A stretch of DNA of 64,000 nucleotides from Camarhynchus parvulus (lineage: Eukaryota > Chordata > Aves > Passeriformes > Thraupidae). The stretch is taken from assembly GCF_901933205.1 (NCBI RefSeq), contig NC_044577.1, positions 496,001-560,000 of the forward strand, read 5' to 3'. Both the position numbers and the translations under genes were made by a program. The notes under the pieces are model-generated. The model made no database searches and had not been told where the DNA came from. It saw nothing but the letters and a program-made list of their open reading frames with translations. Positions 36,867 to 49,388 of the stretch are shown here, piece by piece; the first letter of the stretch is position 1, and the number at the start of each line of letters is the position of its first letter.

Positions 36867-38096
36867 CACCTGTGCTTTGCTTCCACCCACAGCCAAGGGT
36901 TTTTCAGGGGGTGATTTGATGTGTACTTTCTTGGAGAGTTTTTCTTCATCCTCACCTACGATCTGACTTTATTTTTACAGAGCCTGAGCCCAAAGATCGT
37001 TTTGAATACCTGATTTAAACCCCCAAAACTGTAGAATTTGGCCAGAACAGGTGGCAGAAGAGCCTTTCCCTGATATCCCCCCGTGCTGGAGCTGAACTCA
37101 GGTGTGGATTGAGATGCAGTTGGGAGCTGGACACAGCAACTTTGCATGCCAGGGAATATCTGTCAGCCAGAAGTGTTCCAAGTTCTGTTCACCCAGGCTT
37201 GTGCTTATCTCCACAATTATTTTGCTCTCCCTTCCACTAATTGCTGCTATTCAAAATGTCTCTTATAAACAGCCAGGAGCCAGTCTGAGCTGGGGGGGCA
37301 GGAAGGATCTCTTTGCTTGGCTTCTTGTTTGGCATCTGGAGGAGTGGTTGTGGAAGTCCTAATGCAATGTGTCTCCATGAAATCCATCCTGGTTCTCTCT
37401 GGGAAATGGGATCTTGGTGTCAGCACTCCTGGGAGGGCACTGCAAAGACTAAAGAGAACCATTTTAGCTGCATTTCCTTAAAAAGAGGTTTCTCTGTGAA
37501 AATTTCCATGCTGATAAGGTGTCAGTCCCCCTCCCAGGCAGACAAGCTGGAGCTCTGAAGACAATTGAGGAGTGTGGTGGCAAAATCCCCTGGATGGCTG
37601 AGTCCTCATGGTAGGCTGACGGTTGATAAATACCTGGAAATGCTCTGCATCCTCCCTGTTACCTTTATTAATATTAATTTATGCTAAAGGAGCACCAGCA
37701 ACACTAACTGCAGGTACAGTTGAACATTTGTGCAGTTTTCAGAAATAGTGGGAGCAGTGACATTAAACATATGCAGGAATCCCCATAGTTATGAATATTT
37801 ACAAATATTGATTTTGGCAAGAGCACCTAATTTGGATGTTCTGAGCTCCCTAATGCAGCGTGTGTGTCTGTCACACACTGCTCCTCAAACTCGGGGCTGA
37901 GTTAGTCTCAGATCCAGGGATTTCCCTCTGTGAATCACTTTGTAAGGAAATTTGAGTGTTTGGGAAATACAGTTGGGGGATAAACCCCCTGCCCCAGCTG
38001 CCTGTGCTGAACACACAGGGTCTGAGTGGGCAGTGCCTGTTCAAATTTGCCTCTATTGCTTTAAATGAACCAGAAACTGATGTTTTTCCTGACACC

Positions 38097-38260
38097 CCAA
38101 CAGTTCCACGCTGTGCATCCCTGGGAACGTTGTCCAAATGCTCCTGCAGCTCTCTCAGCCTGGGCCCATGCCCGTTCCCTGGGCAGCCTGGGCAGTGCCC
38201 AGCACTCTGTGGGGGTAGAACCTTTTCCTGATCTCCAGCCTAAATTTTTGTCTTCCCATA
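38097..38260 (-). mobile_element. CR1 LINE fragment, older subfamily
   Basis: Antisense fragment: GGGAACGTTGTCCAAATGCT, CTCTCAGCCTGGGCCCATGC, TTCCTGATCTCCAGCCTAAA. The same subfamily appears in sense orientation at 63068-63246. Confidence 0.8.
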
Positions 38261-39217
38261 ACATTCCTGGTAAGCGTGGAGAAATAACCCTGAGAAGACA
38301 CCCGGATGGGTTTTCTTTTTTTGTTTTCCCAGGCTACAGCAGACACCAACAGTGATTTCTTTTCATTCTTCGTGGGTACAATCAGAGACGTGGCTTCATT
38401 ATTTTATTTTTTTAATTTTTTTTTTCAACTTTGAAGCCGTTTGAAAAACTTTATTAAGAATAGGCTTTGTGGAAACTGGGGTCAAAATGAGCAGAGACAA
38501 TACATCCCTAATGAAACTTCCCTAAACCATCCAGCGACAAATTGGGCTTTTCATTCCCATTTCACTCCAGATGTCAATGAAAGCACAGCTCCTTCTAAAG
38601 CAGCCTAATGTATGTAAACCATCGCAGGAAGCAGAGCCTGCAGAGCCTAGGAGACTGCAGATGGAGAGAAAAGGCTCCTGATTCCATAAAAATAACAAAA
38701 CCTGTTTTACCATATTGTGCATTAAATATTGTTCATTTGCATACTTTCCATGGCGAGGTTCTCAAAGCCCACCATGTGGTGGACTTGTTGGAAGTCGGGA
38801 AAGAAACTCTTTCCCCAAATGGAGACGTGTTAGTAGAAGCTGCTGCTTAATTAGAAAACAAAAATAGCTGGTTTCCTCTATTTTTTTTTTCCTCCTTTTC
38901 TATTTTTTTTTCAGTGTGGATTTTTGGTGGTTTACATATAATTCAATAGAATGAGGAGGGGAAGCATAGGTGCAGTCACTGCAAAAAATAACTGGATTGC
39001 TGGTGTTTTACAACAGCCTGCCTGCTTGGAACAGGCAGCAGCAGGGATTCCTCCATGGAGAGTTTCCAGCAGATAGCCAGGCAGATTGTAAATACCTCTT
39101 AGATTGTTTTTTTTTTTTCCATCTTTATACAGAGTAGTGTAATTTTATTTGTATTTATTGTGCATCCATGGCTGAAGCATTGGGTGGTGCAAATGTGCAA
39201 TGGCACAATTTAATCAG

Positions 39218-39283
39218 AGGAGCCTGGAATATCCAGAGGTGGAAGGGGCTCACAAGGATCATCAGGTCCAAGTGGGGTTGGTC
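39218..39283 (-). mobile_element. Possible old CR1 3' tail
   Basis: GGAATATCCAGAGGTGGAAG and CTCACAAGGATCATCAGGTC resemble an older CR1 terminus in antisense; compare the better copy at 58633. Confidence 0.5.
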
Positions 39284-39363
39284 CTTTTATAGCAGCTGGG
39301 AGTTGTGGGTGGAGGCCGAATTGGGCAGATTTTCCAGTTGCAGCGAGAATGAGACCTAGTAGG

Positions 39364-39656
39364 TGTCACCCTGGTTTTTTAAGATTTTCTAGGCCTTCTG
39401 ATATTGACATTCTTGTGGTGAACTTTCTCAGACACTTTCTGTAAACAACTGATTGTTTTGTCTTCTTTTATGGAGGAGGAGAAAGTTGATGGACTGTTGG
39501 TTTAACCAGTGTCATTGGAGAGGTGGCACTGTCACCCTCCAGTCCGCTGTCACTTTTGGAAAACTATAAATGTTGGAGTCAGAGAATAAACCTCCTCTTT
39601 CTTCCTTCACCTTGAGAAGGTAGTGTTCTTGTGTTCTTTCGTGTCTTATAGTGACA
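39364..39656 (+). mobile_element. Solo LTR with perfect 6-bp target duplication
   Basis: 293-bp element flanked by AGTAGG on both sides (39358-39363 and 39657-39662). The termini TGTCAC and GTGACA are perfect inverted repeats. TATAAA at 39565-39570 is followed by AATAAA at 39585-39590, then a short R/U5-like end. The 6-bp duplication fits an ERVK-type integration. The exact duplication suggests a fairly recent insertion. No internal genes are present. Confidence 0.88.
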
Positions 39657-40015
39657 AGTAGGGGTAATGTAGGAGTTTGGGAAGGAGTGGGAAGTTGTTG
39701 GATTTCTCAGGTGTTTGTGGTGGAAGCCAGTCATGCTATGCAAAGGATAAGTCCGATGTCCCCAGTTTGGTTGTAAAGTGTGGCTTGAAGGGCAGCAGTG
39801 TGGCTTCTGCTCGTCCATGTCATCAGCTGATTAGTAGGAAGGACATGATTCTGTCTGCACAGGATCTCAGCTAAAGGGATTAAAAGGAAAATGTGCTCAA
39901 GGAGAAGAAAAAACTTTGAGGTGGGAGTCTCAGGTATGCAGGAGCTGGCAGGGTTTGGAGAAGGATGGATTGAGATGTTCTTGGAGAGAGCAGATTCCCT
40001 GTCTCACCAGCCATG

Positions 40016-40098
40016 GCTTGGACCCTGCCCACAGCAGGGGCTTGGAACAGGCTGATCTTTAGGGTCCCTTCCAACCCAAAGCATTCCACAATTCCGTG
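40016..40098 (+). mobile_element. CR1 LINE 3' tail
   Basis: Sense tail: CAGGGGCTTGGAACAGGCTG, GGGTCCCTTCCAACCCAAAG and ATTCCACAATTCCGTG. Confidence 0.88.
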
Positions 40099-40400
40099 CT
40101 CCCGCTCTGCCTCGGGGCTTTGCAGGAGCCGTGGGTGGTATCCGAGCACAGGCCCCCATTAAGCACAGCCCTGGAGAGGCCGGGCCTTTGGGGCTGGAGC
40201 CTGCCAGCTCCGATCAATCCCTTGGTTTATGAGCTGCCAACGTAAAGAGTGCGGGGTGGGCGCCGTGCTCCGGAGGCTCCGGAGGCTGTGCTGGGCTCCA
40301 GAGGCTCCGCAGGGCCCCGCCATTGCAGGCCTGTGGGGAGGCCCAGGAGCGGCCTGCGCGCTCAGCCCGGCCCGCGCCTCGCTGAGCAGGGTGCAGGCCC
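40080..40400. promoter_or_regulatory. CpG-rich intronic patch
   Basis: GC-rich stretch with closely spaced CpGs, densest at 40249-40385 (for example GGGCGCCGTGCTCCGG and GGCCTGCGCGCTCAGCCC). It contains a short duplication of GGAGGCTCC. It lies about 1.1 kb before the exon at 41497 and next to a minisatellite. It could be an intragenic CpG island, but no TATA box or initiator was identified. Confidence 0.4.
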
Positions 40401-40589
40401 AGCTGCAAGGTGGGAGATCATCCTTTGGACTCTGCTTTTTCAAGAAAAAGAGGTTTTTAGCCCACAGAGATCCCTTCACTCCTCTCCGGGCTGCTGGGAT
40501 GTGCTGTCTGTACACCTGCTTTCCCACAGCCTGGCAGGACACGGGGTGTGCCCTCACACAGCGCATCAAACTGCTGCCCTCAGTCCCAT

Positions 40590-40850
40590 GGGAATCCCCC
40601 CTCACCCAAACAGGGAGCTCTGCCCTGGGAGAATCCCCTCTGCACCCAGACAGGGGCTGGAGAATCCCCCCCTCACCCAAACAGGGAGCTCTGGGCTGAG
40701 AGAATCCCCTCAGCACCCAGACAGGGAGCTCTGCCCTGGGAGAATCCCCTCTGCACCCAAACAGGGATGGGAGAATCCCTTCTGCACCCAAACAGGGAGC
40801 TCTGGGCTGGGAGAATCCCCTCTGCACCCAAACAGGGAGCTCTGGGCTGG
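40590..40850. repeat. 40-bp minisatellite, about 7 copies of variable length
   Basis: Unit reads GAGAATCCCCTCTGCACCCA then AACAGGGAGCTCTGGGCTGG. Some copies lack the last 8-9 bp or carry CTCACCC instead of CTGCACCC. Adjacent copies alternate between CTGCCCTGG and CTGGGCTGG ends. It reads open on both strands (frames of 214 and 273 residues), an artefact of the repeat. Confidence 0.92.
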
Positions 40851-41130
40851 GGGATGCACCCCAAATTTCCCCAGAGGTTTTTGGGGACACTGACACCTCC
40901 CAGCAGCTGGGACTTGAGGAGCCCAGGAGGGATTTGCACTGGGGCAGGAGTCTTGGTGCTTCCAGTCTTGAATGTCCCATCTTTGCAAATAATTACCTTA
41001 ATTAGACATCATGTCTCCTGATTATTCCCATGAATATGGGTGAGTTGAGAGGGCCAGGGAAAAGCCTTCCTGGAGAAATTGTTGAGATAATTATTTCTTT
41101 TATCTATTGGAGCAATTATTTTTATAATTA

Positions 41131-41310
41131 ATCATGGAATCTCTGTGTGGTTTGAGTTAGATGGAACATTAAATTCCATCTCATTCCACCCTCTGCCATG
41201 GGCAGGGACACCTTCCACTAACCCAGGTTGCTCCAAGCCCCATCCAGCCTGGCCTGGAACACTTCTAAGGATGGGGCAGCCACAACTTCTACAGTTTCTC
41301 TGTGCAACAA
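41131..41310 (-). mobile_element. CR1 LINE 3' fragment
   Basis: Antisense copy: TAATCATGGAATCTCTGTGT, CTGCCATGGGCAGGGACACC, GTTGCTCCAAGCCCCATCC and AGTTTCTCTGTGCAAC. It ends about 190 bp before the exon at 41497. Confidence 0.9.
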
Positions 41311-41397
41311 ATAATATTGAGGGTGCCCTAGTGGGGTTTTATTTAAAATGAGGTGATGGAGATGAAAGGAGGCCCATGCTTGTCCTTCATGCCATGA

Positions 41398-41679
<282 letters not shown>

Positions 41680-42805
41680 TGACAGGCAGATGGGGGCATG
41701 GAGGAGCCTCAGAAAGCTGGAGGAACCTCCTTGAGGGCACAGGGAGCTTGTGGGAATTGAGGGGAAGAGAGAAATGCCTTTCTCTGCTTTATCTTCATTT
41801 TTGTCTCACTAAATGCCATTTTAGCATTTTTCAAAAGGAAGCGTATCCTCTCTTGCCTTGATTTAACATTTTTTGAAGTATTTTTGGCAGCATTCCTAAT
41901 GGAGGCAGAATATTAAGCCCATAAAATACACCAGATGCACGCTGCACTCCTTTTCTCTTTCTGCTGCTCTGAATTTCACTCTTTTTAAGACACAGTCGAG
42001 TTCACAGCTCTCCCCTTTTTGAAGCGTTTCCATTCACAAGGGGATTTTTTTTCAGGAGGTTACAGCTTGTGGGTGCCTTCCCCACTCTGTGTCATTATGC
42101 ACTTGAGGAGATCATTGTGGCCTCACAATGTCCCTTATCAGAGATACTCTGGGCTGCTTGTTTGGGCTTTTTCTGCAAGTGAATGGGGGGAAAAATACTT
42201 CAAAATACCAAAATACCAAGTTGTGCCATCAGCTCCTCAGGTCTGGATGGGATGCTGGCTGGGAACTGGGAATAAGATAAAGCTCCAAGAACTTTTTCAG
42301 TGAGATAAAATTGGAGTCTGGGAGACCTTTTTAAGTGCTAGAAAGACCAGAGGTGCAGAATCCCTAAGCATTTCCACTTCCCCTGCTGCTCCCATCAGCT
42401 GTTGCTGTTTGATCCAGGTTTTGCTGGGCCTCTCCTCAGAACCAATACTTGGCCATTCTCATGCAAGTAATCTGGAAAGAAATTAAAACACCTAAATCTC
42501 TGGAAAATGGAAGAAAAGCATCTTTTGGGTGAAACACAGAGGTGTAGAGGAAAAAGCCCAGAATTTGTGGATGTTAAGTTGAAGATCCTGTTCCCATGAC
42601 TACGATTTTATTTTTAAGTTACTTTTTATTTAAGAAGTGCTGTGGTGTAGAATCATTATCACACCTCAGTGCTTAAGGATACTTAAGTTATTTTTCTCAC
42701 ATCACAAAATTTGGCAAAGAGAAGCTAAAATTGTCCTGATCTGAAATATTAAGAGAGTGTGAGAGAGGTGGAGTTTGTTCTGCTTCCTTGTTAACACCTC
42801 TGCTC

Positions 42806-43196
42806 TGGAGCCAGACTGGGAGAGCTGGGGGTGCTCACCTGGAGAGGAGAAGGCTCCAGGGAGAGCTCAGAGCACCTGAAGGGGCTCCAGGAGAGCTGGA
42901 GAGGGACTGGGGACAAGGCCTGGAGGGACAGCACACAGGGAATGGCTCCCACTGCCAGAGGGCAGGGCTGGATGGGATATTGGGAATTAGGAATTGTTCC
43001 CTGGCAGGGTGGGCAGGTCCTGGCACTGCCCAGAGCAGCTGTGGCTGCCCCTGGATCCCTGGCAGTGCCCAAGGCCAGGCTGGGCAGGGCTTGGAGCCAC
43101 CTGGGATGATGGAAGGTGTCCCTGCCCATGGCAGGGGTTGAAATAAGATGATCCTTTGGGTTCCTCCCAGCCCAAAGCTCTCTGAGGTTCTATGAA
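42806..43196 (+). mobile_element. CR1 LINE 3' region, nearly complete
   Basis: Sense copy closely similar to 25083: GGAGCCAGACTGGGAGAGC at the left, TTCCCTGGCAGGGTGGGCAG in the middle, decayed tail CTCTGAGGTTCTATGAA at the right. Confidence 0.94.
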
Positions 43197-43989
43197 ATCT
43201 TTCAGCTTCCAGTAAAGGAGGTAAACCTTACACTCCAAAAACATTGAACTTCAAGTTTTTTAAGTAGCAGGTTTATACCAACCTGACAGAACACAGCCAG
43301 GTTTGAGTGTTCTAAGGATGCCAATGGACTAAGGATGACATATTTTGGAGGGAGAAGGCTTTCAAGCGTGGATTTGTCACCCCTTCTGCTACTCAGGAAT
43401 TTACCTCCAGCTCTTCACTTGAACTTTCCACCACACTGATGTTGTGGAGCTGGTGAGAAATGCAGAGCTCCAAAAAAAGGGAATTTTCTCGCTTTGGTGT
43501 TTGAACCATTTTACAGCTCCAGGCAGAGCCTTATGGGAATGCTGCAGCTCCCTGCTCTTGGAGGGAGCCCAGGAATTGTTCTCCCAGCATGTCAAGCATC
43601 ACCTCATCATCGAGCAGGGTGCAGGACACGAGAACATGTCAGGGTGATCTTTTAGTTCTTGTTCCCAGCAGAACCAGCAGCTTGCCTGGCCTTTCCCTTT
43701 CCTCCTAGCCCAGATATTTTCCGTTGGAGCTCCTGCCTTACGCCACGGTGGGGATGAACCATCATTTTCCACGTGTCCCCTTGCCAAACTTGGGATGCAT
43801 TGCTCCGTCAGGAGCTCTGCCTGGGAGTCTGGGCTGTCAACCCGATGATCACTGGGATCCGTCATGGCAGGGGAACAGCCTGCTCTCCATTGTGCAGGAA
43901 ATCATGATTAGGGATTACACAGTTGACATTTTAGCTCTGCAGAATGACTGACTCCCTTTCTTTAAGGTTTTTTTTTCAATGTTAGGTTT

Positions 43990-44075
43990 TCTATCTGAAG
44001 CCAGAGCTCCGCGCGCTTGTAAATGAAGCGAAATGTTACGTCGGTCGTGGTGCGCACAGAGATTGGGAACAAAGA
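43990..44075. promoter_or_regulatory. Candidate conserved non-coding block
   Basis: Repeat-free block with unusual CpG retention (CTCCGCGCGCTTGTAAATG, GTTACGTCGGTCGTGGTGCG) in an AT-leaning intron, about 460 bp before the exon at 44531. Function unknown. Confidence 0.25.
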
Positions 44076-44496
44076 GGTCCCTGTTTACAGGAGTTTTCAA
44101 GACAAAACCTACACATGAGCCACTGGGCTCATTCCCCTTCTGCTTTTAGATGTGACATTTAACAACTTGAGGGTGCACAAGACCCCTTTTCTTAAATAAC
44201 TTTGGTTCAAAGAGAGCTGGGATACCCTGGACAAGTGCTTTATTCTGAGTGTGCTTCTCTGCAAGTGTAACATCCTCTTCTGGTGCAATAAACCCAATTT
44301 CATCTGTGTTTTCAAACATAACTTGTGAATCTATGCCAAGCTAAAGGGATAAAAAGGGAGAGCTCCTTACTGGAGGCGCTTTGTTCTTCTGTCTTTGAAA
44401 GCAAAGTTCTTTTTTTTTTTGGACTGGAAATGAAAGATTTGATTTGGGATCTATTTTAGAAATTTAAAATTCCTTCAAGTATGCGAATTGATTTAA

Positions 44497-44652
<156 letters not shown>

Positions 44653-45020
44653 TAAGTGGTGCTGGGCTCTCTGCAAGGCTCAGCCAGGGCCACCTTTGTC
44701 CCCAGTTCCCTGAGGGAATGCACCTCCTGTGCTTGTGGGATGAGGCAGAGCAGTGGCAGGATCCCTGTGCATTCCCAAAATGCCTTTTCCAGAGGGTTCC
44801 AGTGTGAGTGGCTTTCGTGTCTGCTGTGATGGTGTTATGGTGCTCTGTGTGTAGAGAGAGGTCTTTGTGTCATCTGTAATCCACAATTATTCAAATTCAC
44901 AAGTTCTACAGTCAGACATCAGCTTTTATAAGTCCTCCAGCTTTTCACCCAGGATTTGATCTCACCTGCTGTTATAAAACTTGAACTTTAGTCAAATGAG
45001 GAATAGTTTTTTATGTTCAG

Positions 45021-45087
45021 GAGCTGGAATTTGATGATCCTTGTGGGTTCCTTCCAACTCAGGATATTCTATGATTCAGTGAATTCC
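45021..45087 (+). mobile_element. Old CR1 3' tail
   Basis: TTTGATGATCCTTGTGGGTT, CCTTCCAACTCAGGATATTC and TATGATTCAGTGAATTC. Confidence 0.75.
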
Positions 45088-45829
45088 TGCAGCTCAGGAT
45101 ACTTAAGCCTTGCATTTTAAAACTTTTAACACTTACTGCTATTCTTAATATCTCAGACTTGGAAGTTTTGTTTACTTGGCTCTTACTGGAAACATCCAGT
45201 GGGTCCAGTCTGTACTTCTAATTACAACTGCCCCAACATCTCTGTTTTCAACTGAAAATATTCAACTGCTGGTCTCCAGTTTCAATTTCAGAAATCAACT
45301 TTTTCATTCTATTAAAGACAGTTAAAAATTCGATATGACTTGGAAGTTTCCACTGCTATGATTTTGTCACTGTCTTTATTAAACAAAAAGCCAAAGTGCT
45401 TTGGATGTTTGCTTTAGTGACCTCAAAATTCATGAAATTTCAAGTTACAAAAGTCATTTCATTTTGCCATGAAATTAATGTTCAAGCTGAAGTACTGACA
45501 GTGTTTTAAGTCTTAAGAAATGAACGTGTGTAGAGGGAGGATGAGGTCATAGCCAGAAGATGTTTCCAAATTCCAGAAACTGAGCTGCAATGAAATTTGA
45601 AAGCTATCCCAGCTCTGAGCCAGGACAGAAATGCTGATGTGGAGTTGGCAGAAGAATTCAGATGTTATTGGAGGCAAAGTGAGATTGAGCAGCTTTAATA
45701 CATCTCTGAAAATCTAATCTGAGACTTGGGGATTTCATTAAAGGTGGTTGAAGACTCTGAGCCTCCATTTCTTTAAGGGATGGTTAAAATAACAGTTAAT
45801 GCAGGAGTGGTGCAAGGTCAGTTAGAATT

Positions 45830-46005
45830 CAGGGTGCCCAGAAAAGCTGTGGCTGCCTCTGGATCCTTGGAAGTGTCCCAGGCCAGGCTGGACAGGGCTT
45901 GGAACAGCCTGGGATAGTGGAAGGTGTTCCTGCCATGGCAGGGGGAGGAATGAGATGAGCTTTCAATCCCTTCCCTTCCAAACCATCCTGGGATTCTCTG
46001 TGATG
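45830..46005 (+). mobile_element. CR1 LINE 3' fragment
   Basis: Sense copy: GCCCAGAAAAGCTGTGGCTG, GGCCAGGCTGGACAGGGCTT and CCAAACCATCCTGGGATTCT. Confidence 0.93.
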
Positions 46006-46215
46006 TAAGGCCAGGGCTGCTGCAGGTTTTTAGGCACCTCGTGTTTGGGGTTTCAGGATGTTGCCTCAGCTGATGCTAAGAACTTTCTGAGCACCAAAGT
46101 GTGGTTGGGGTTTGTTGTGGCACTTAGACATCCTATCAGCCCTTCCCTGTGATGCTCCAGGGATGCCAACAGGCAGAGACAACACAAATCATAGCATAAA
46201 GATTTCAGGTCATAC

Positions 46216-46245
46216 CATCCCCTCATTTTCCATCCCCTCATTTTC
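46216..46245. repeat. Perfect 15-bp tandem duplication
   Basis: CATCCCCTCATTTTC repeated twice head to tail. Confidence 0.9.
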
Positions 46246-46924
46246 CATCTGTTCTCTGGTGGGGTGAGCATTGTTACTCTGGATTCTAACCCAAGATGGA
46301 CAAAGCCTTGGGGCCTCACAGCTCTTTCTCAGTGCTGAATTGTCCTGCTGAGCCCTCAAGGAGGGCAGATGGCAGCAGCACAGGATTTTTTAAATGCACC
46401 CTTCACTTGTTCAGGCAGAAGTTGAAGATTTTTTTTCCTTTCCAGTCTATAAAAAAAAATTATTTTTTTTTCAAAAGGAGAACCAACCTTTAAATTCCTG
46501 CCATATTAGTATTTATTTATATGGCATCTCATAGGTTACCAGCTGAGCTCTGGAGGCCCTCCTGTCCCCACATAGCTGTGCTGTGATGCAGTTGGGTGGT
46601 GGCTGGGTTGAGCACATGCGAGCAGGGAGATCCACTCCACGCTCCCACTGTGAGCAGGCCAGGCCATTAAGTGCTAACAGATGCTGGGAGAGCCTCTCGA
46701 AGCAGCACGCCTGCTTTTAAGCACTTCCCTTGGTCTTATTAAGGTTTGTGAATTCCTTTTTGTTTTTTTTTTCTTAAATGGAAAGCATTGCTTAGGAAAA
46801 AAAATTGTCTCTTAAGGGTTTTGAGCACCATGATGGTCTGACATCAGTGGCTGGGACAGGAAAAATGTTCTGCTGGCACTGAATCACAAAGGTATTAGAG
46901 CTGCAAGAGACCTCTAGGATGATG

Positions 46925-47050
46925 TCCCAGCCGTGGAAATACTCAAGGCCAGGTTGGACAGGGCTTGGAGCAACCTGGGATGGTGGAAAGGGGTGAACAA
47001 GGTGGTCTTTAACATCCATTCCAGCCCAAACCACTCTGGGATTTTGTGAT
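46925..47050 (+). mobile_element. CR1 LINE 3' fragment
   Basis: Sense copy with a small internal deletion: CTCAAGGCCAGGTTGGACAG, TGGAGCAACCTGGGATGGTG and CCAAACCACTCTGGGATTTT. Confidence 0.88.
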
Positions 47051-47411
47051 AGGCAGCAGCAGAGGAGGTTCTTGGGAACTGCACTGTCAGACTGTCCTCC
47101 CCTGGATCCTGAACCCACTGGGCAGCCTGGCTCCCAGCAATTTCTGCTCTCTGTGATGTCCCTGAGAAGCTGTCAGCAGTGCTTGGGAAGCAGCCACTCC
47201 ATGTGCTAGCAGCCATGCAAGGGAGTTTGACTGAGTGTTTGCATGGTGGGGAGGTACACAGGTACAATGACACTTTAAATTGCACATTAAATTATTCACT
47301 GAATGATCCCAACATCCACAGGTGTGAACACAAAACATTCCAGCCCAGGTACACATGTCTGAATGTATATTCAGTGCACCTTGCTGATGACATGATTGAA
47401 GGATGAAATAT

Positions 47412-47470
47412 CAAACCATGAAATTGTTAAGGTTGGAAAAGACTTCCAAGATCATCACTCCAGCCTTTCT
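47412..47470 (-). mobile_element. Old CR1 3' tail
   Basis: Antisense: ACCATGAAATTGTTAAGGTT, GGAAAAGACTTCCAAGATCA. The same older subfamily is at 50477. Confidence 0.7.
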
Positions 47471-47812
47471 GTCTGTGCACGTGGGTGTTTGAAGGAGCTC
47501 AGGGAACAGGAGATGCCTTGGATGAAGGGATGTGCTTTGAGGAATGTCTGCAGGCTCCATGCAGTGTCCAATTTCCTCTCCTCCCAGAGCTCTGACATTC
47601 CTGAAGGGGCATGCAGAGCAGTGCACGCTGCTGGGAGCAGCGTCAGACCCCAGTCCTGGAGCCAGGGAATGTATTCCTGTTTGCAGAGCTCAATATCTGT
47701 CATTCAGCAGCCCTGGAGCACATCTAAACAGGCCCTTTGAATTCCTGCACATTGCCTGACAAAGGGATGAAAATAGCTTCAATGTACTCGATTGTGCTGC
47801 TTAGGTCATAAT

Positions 47813-47831
47813 TAAAAAAAAAAAAAAAAAA
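47813..47831. repeat. Poly-A run
   Basis: Homopolymer of about 18 A. Confidence 0.7.
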
Positions 47832-48219
47832 GGGAGGAAAAAAGAGTCTGTTGCTCATATAGAGCCAAAAATGTCATTGTGTGACTTGATGGGCTCGGGG
47901 CTCTCAGATCACAGCACCCAGGATTCCTGGGAGTGAAACATCATTCCTGGGAGTGCTGCCTTCCCATGGAATGAGCAGATCCTGGCAGAAAAAGCCACAT
48001 CTCTTCCCAGGAGGGATTATTTTTTTTTTCCCAGTTTGTCTCTGTTTTGATTGCAGGTGAAGACTGAAGTGTGCGTGGGGGCATTCAGGGGTGGGGATGT
48101 GGCACAGCATGGGGTGGGTGTGGGAAACACAGCCCTGCAGGAGCCCCAGAAATCATTTTTCTTTATGTGCAGAGAAATCTGGATAATGAAGAGGCAGGGT
48201 TGGGAAACCACAGTCATTC

Positions 48220-48307
48220 ATAGTTCCATAGAATCCCAGAATGGTTTGGGCTGAAGGGACCCTCAAGCCCATCCCATTCCATGGGCAGGGACACCTCCCA
48301 CTAGAAG
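48220..48307 (-). mobile_element. CR1 LINE 3' tail
   Basis: Antisense: ATAGTTCCATAGAATCCCAG, AATGGTTTGGGCTGAAGGGA, CCATGGGCAGGGACACCTCC. Confidence 0.92.
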
Positions 48308-49388
48308 GTCTGTGGGAGTAGAAAATGTTGATGTTCAAATAAAATTTGCAGAGGGTTTCTTTTTTTTTTGTAATTATGTAGAAAATTCAGTGTATTTTCC
48401 TAGTATTTTATTAGCCCCTTATTTTTTGAAGGCTTTAACTTGCAGTGGAATTGATGCTCTGGATCTCAGCAGCCAAGTTCTGAGTTGAGCTTGCACTCAA
48501 GGGATTAGTACTGCTCGAGAAATGGCCTGAATTCGTGCAATTTCCAGCTGGGAATGGTTCATTTAGGTTCCTTGAAGAACCTTCTGTAGGAGAATATTTT
48601 CAGCTTGGTTTTTAGGCAGTACAAAATTTCAAATATTCACTCTTTTTTTGGTGTTTTTTTTTTTTTACAAAATGCTTGCTCTCCGTTGTCCTAAATCCAT
48701 TAGTATTTAGAAGAAATATGGGGTTTAAATTGTGTTTATTTAAAGTGAAGTTGTGAGAGCCCAGTGAGTGTCACCTGCATGGCTAAATCAATTGTTTCTG
48801 CTGATGGAGCTGCTCTGCTGGCTGGAGCCTTCTCCCAGGCTGGTGGAGCTCCTGAGAAACAGCAAAGCTGGGCACAAGTCATTAAGCAGGAAAGATGCAG
48901 CCAACAAACTGGTAGGAGGCTGAGAAAACTCATTCATTATTTAATATCCTCAGCAAACAGACTGTAATTTACTTCCAGCAGCCTGCTCAAACAAAGCCAT
49001 AAATTATCATCTCGGAGAAGTTCAGCTGGGAAGGTGCTGAGTGCTTTGGCCCTGGCTCTGCTGAGCTCCTGGGATGGGAGGACAGGCAGGAGGAAGGGCA
49101 GGGGGCCACCTGTGTGCCATGGCTTCAGCCTTGGGCTCTCTCTGCTGAGCTGGGGGTTTATTCTGGGGAGGGAAGTGCTTCACTTGTGCTCAAGTTGAGG
49201 TCTCACCTGTGCTGAGGTTCAGGAACGTGACTTAGCAAAACCCAGCCCAGGTTACAGTCTTAGAATTTATACTCGTGGTATGAGCTGAGCCAAGGTGGAG
49301 TCTTACACTGAAAACTAAGTTAATTGCCTTTCTGTATATTGGATTTTAGTGGGGTTTTTTTGTAGCAGTGCCCAGGAGGAGAAAGCCA

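Noticed and set aside
40159..40980. 273-residue open frame on - and a 214-residue frame on + (40249-40893)
   Set aside because: Both run through the CpG-rich patch and the 40-bp minisatellite; the apparent protein repeats simply mirror the DNA repeat.
42608..42617. Additional MEF2 sites as a functional cluster
   Set aside because: Number and spacing across the window are what chance predicts for a YTAWWWWTAR pattern.
44330..44420. Possible LTR end (GGATAAAAAGGGAGAGC preceded by CAATAAACCC)
   Set aside because: The order of polyA signal and TATA-like motif is wrong for either strand, and no flanking duplication was found.
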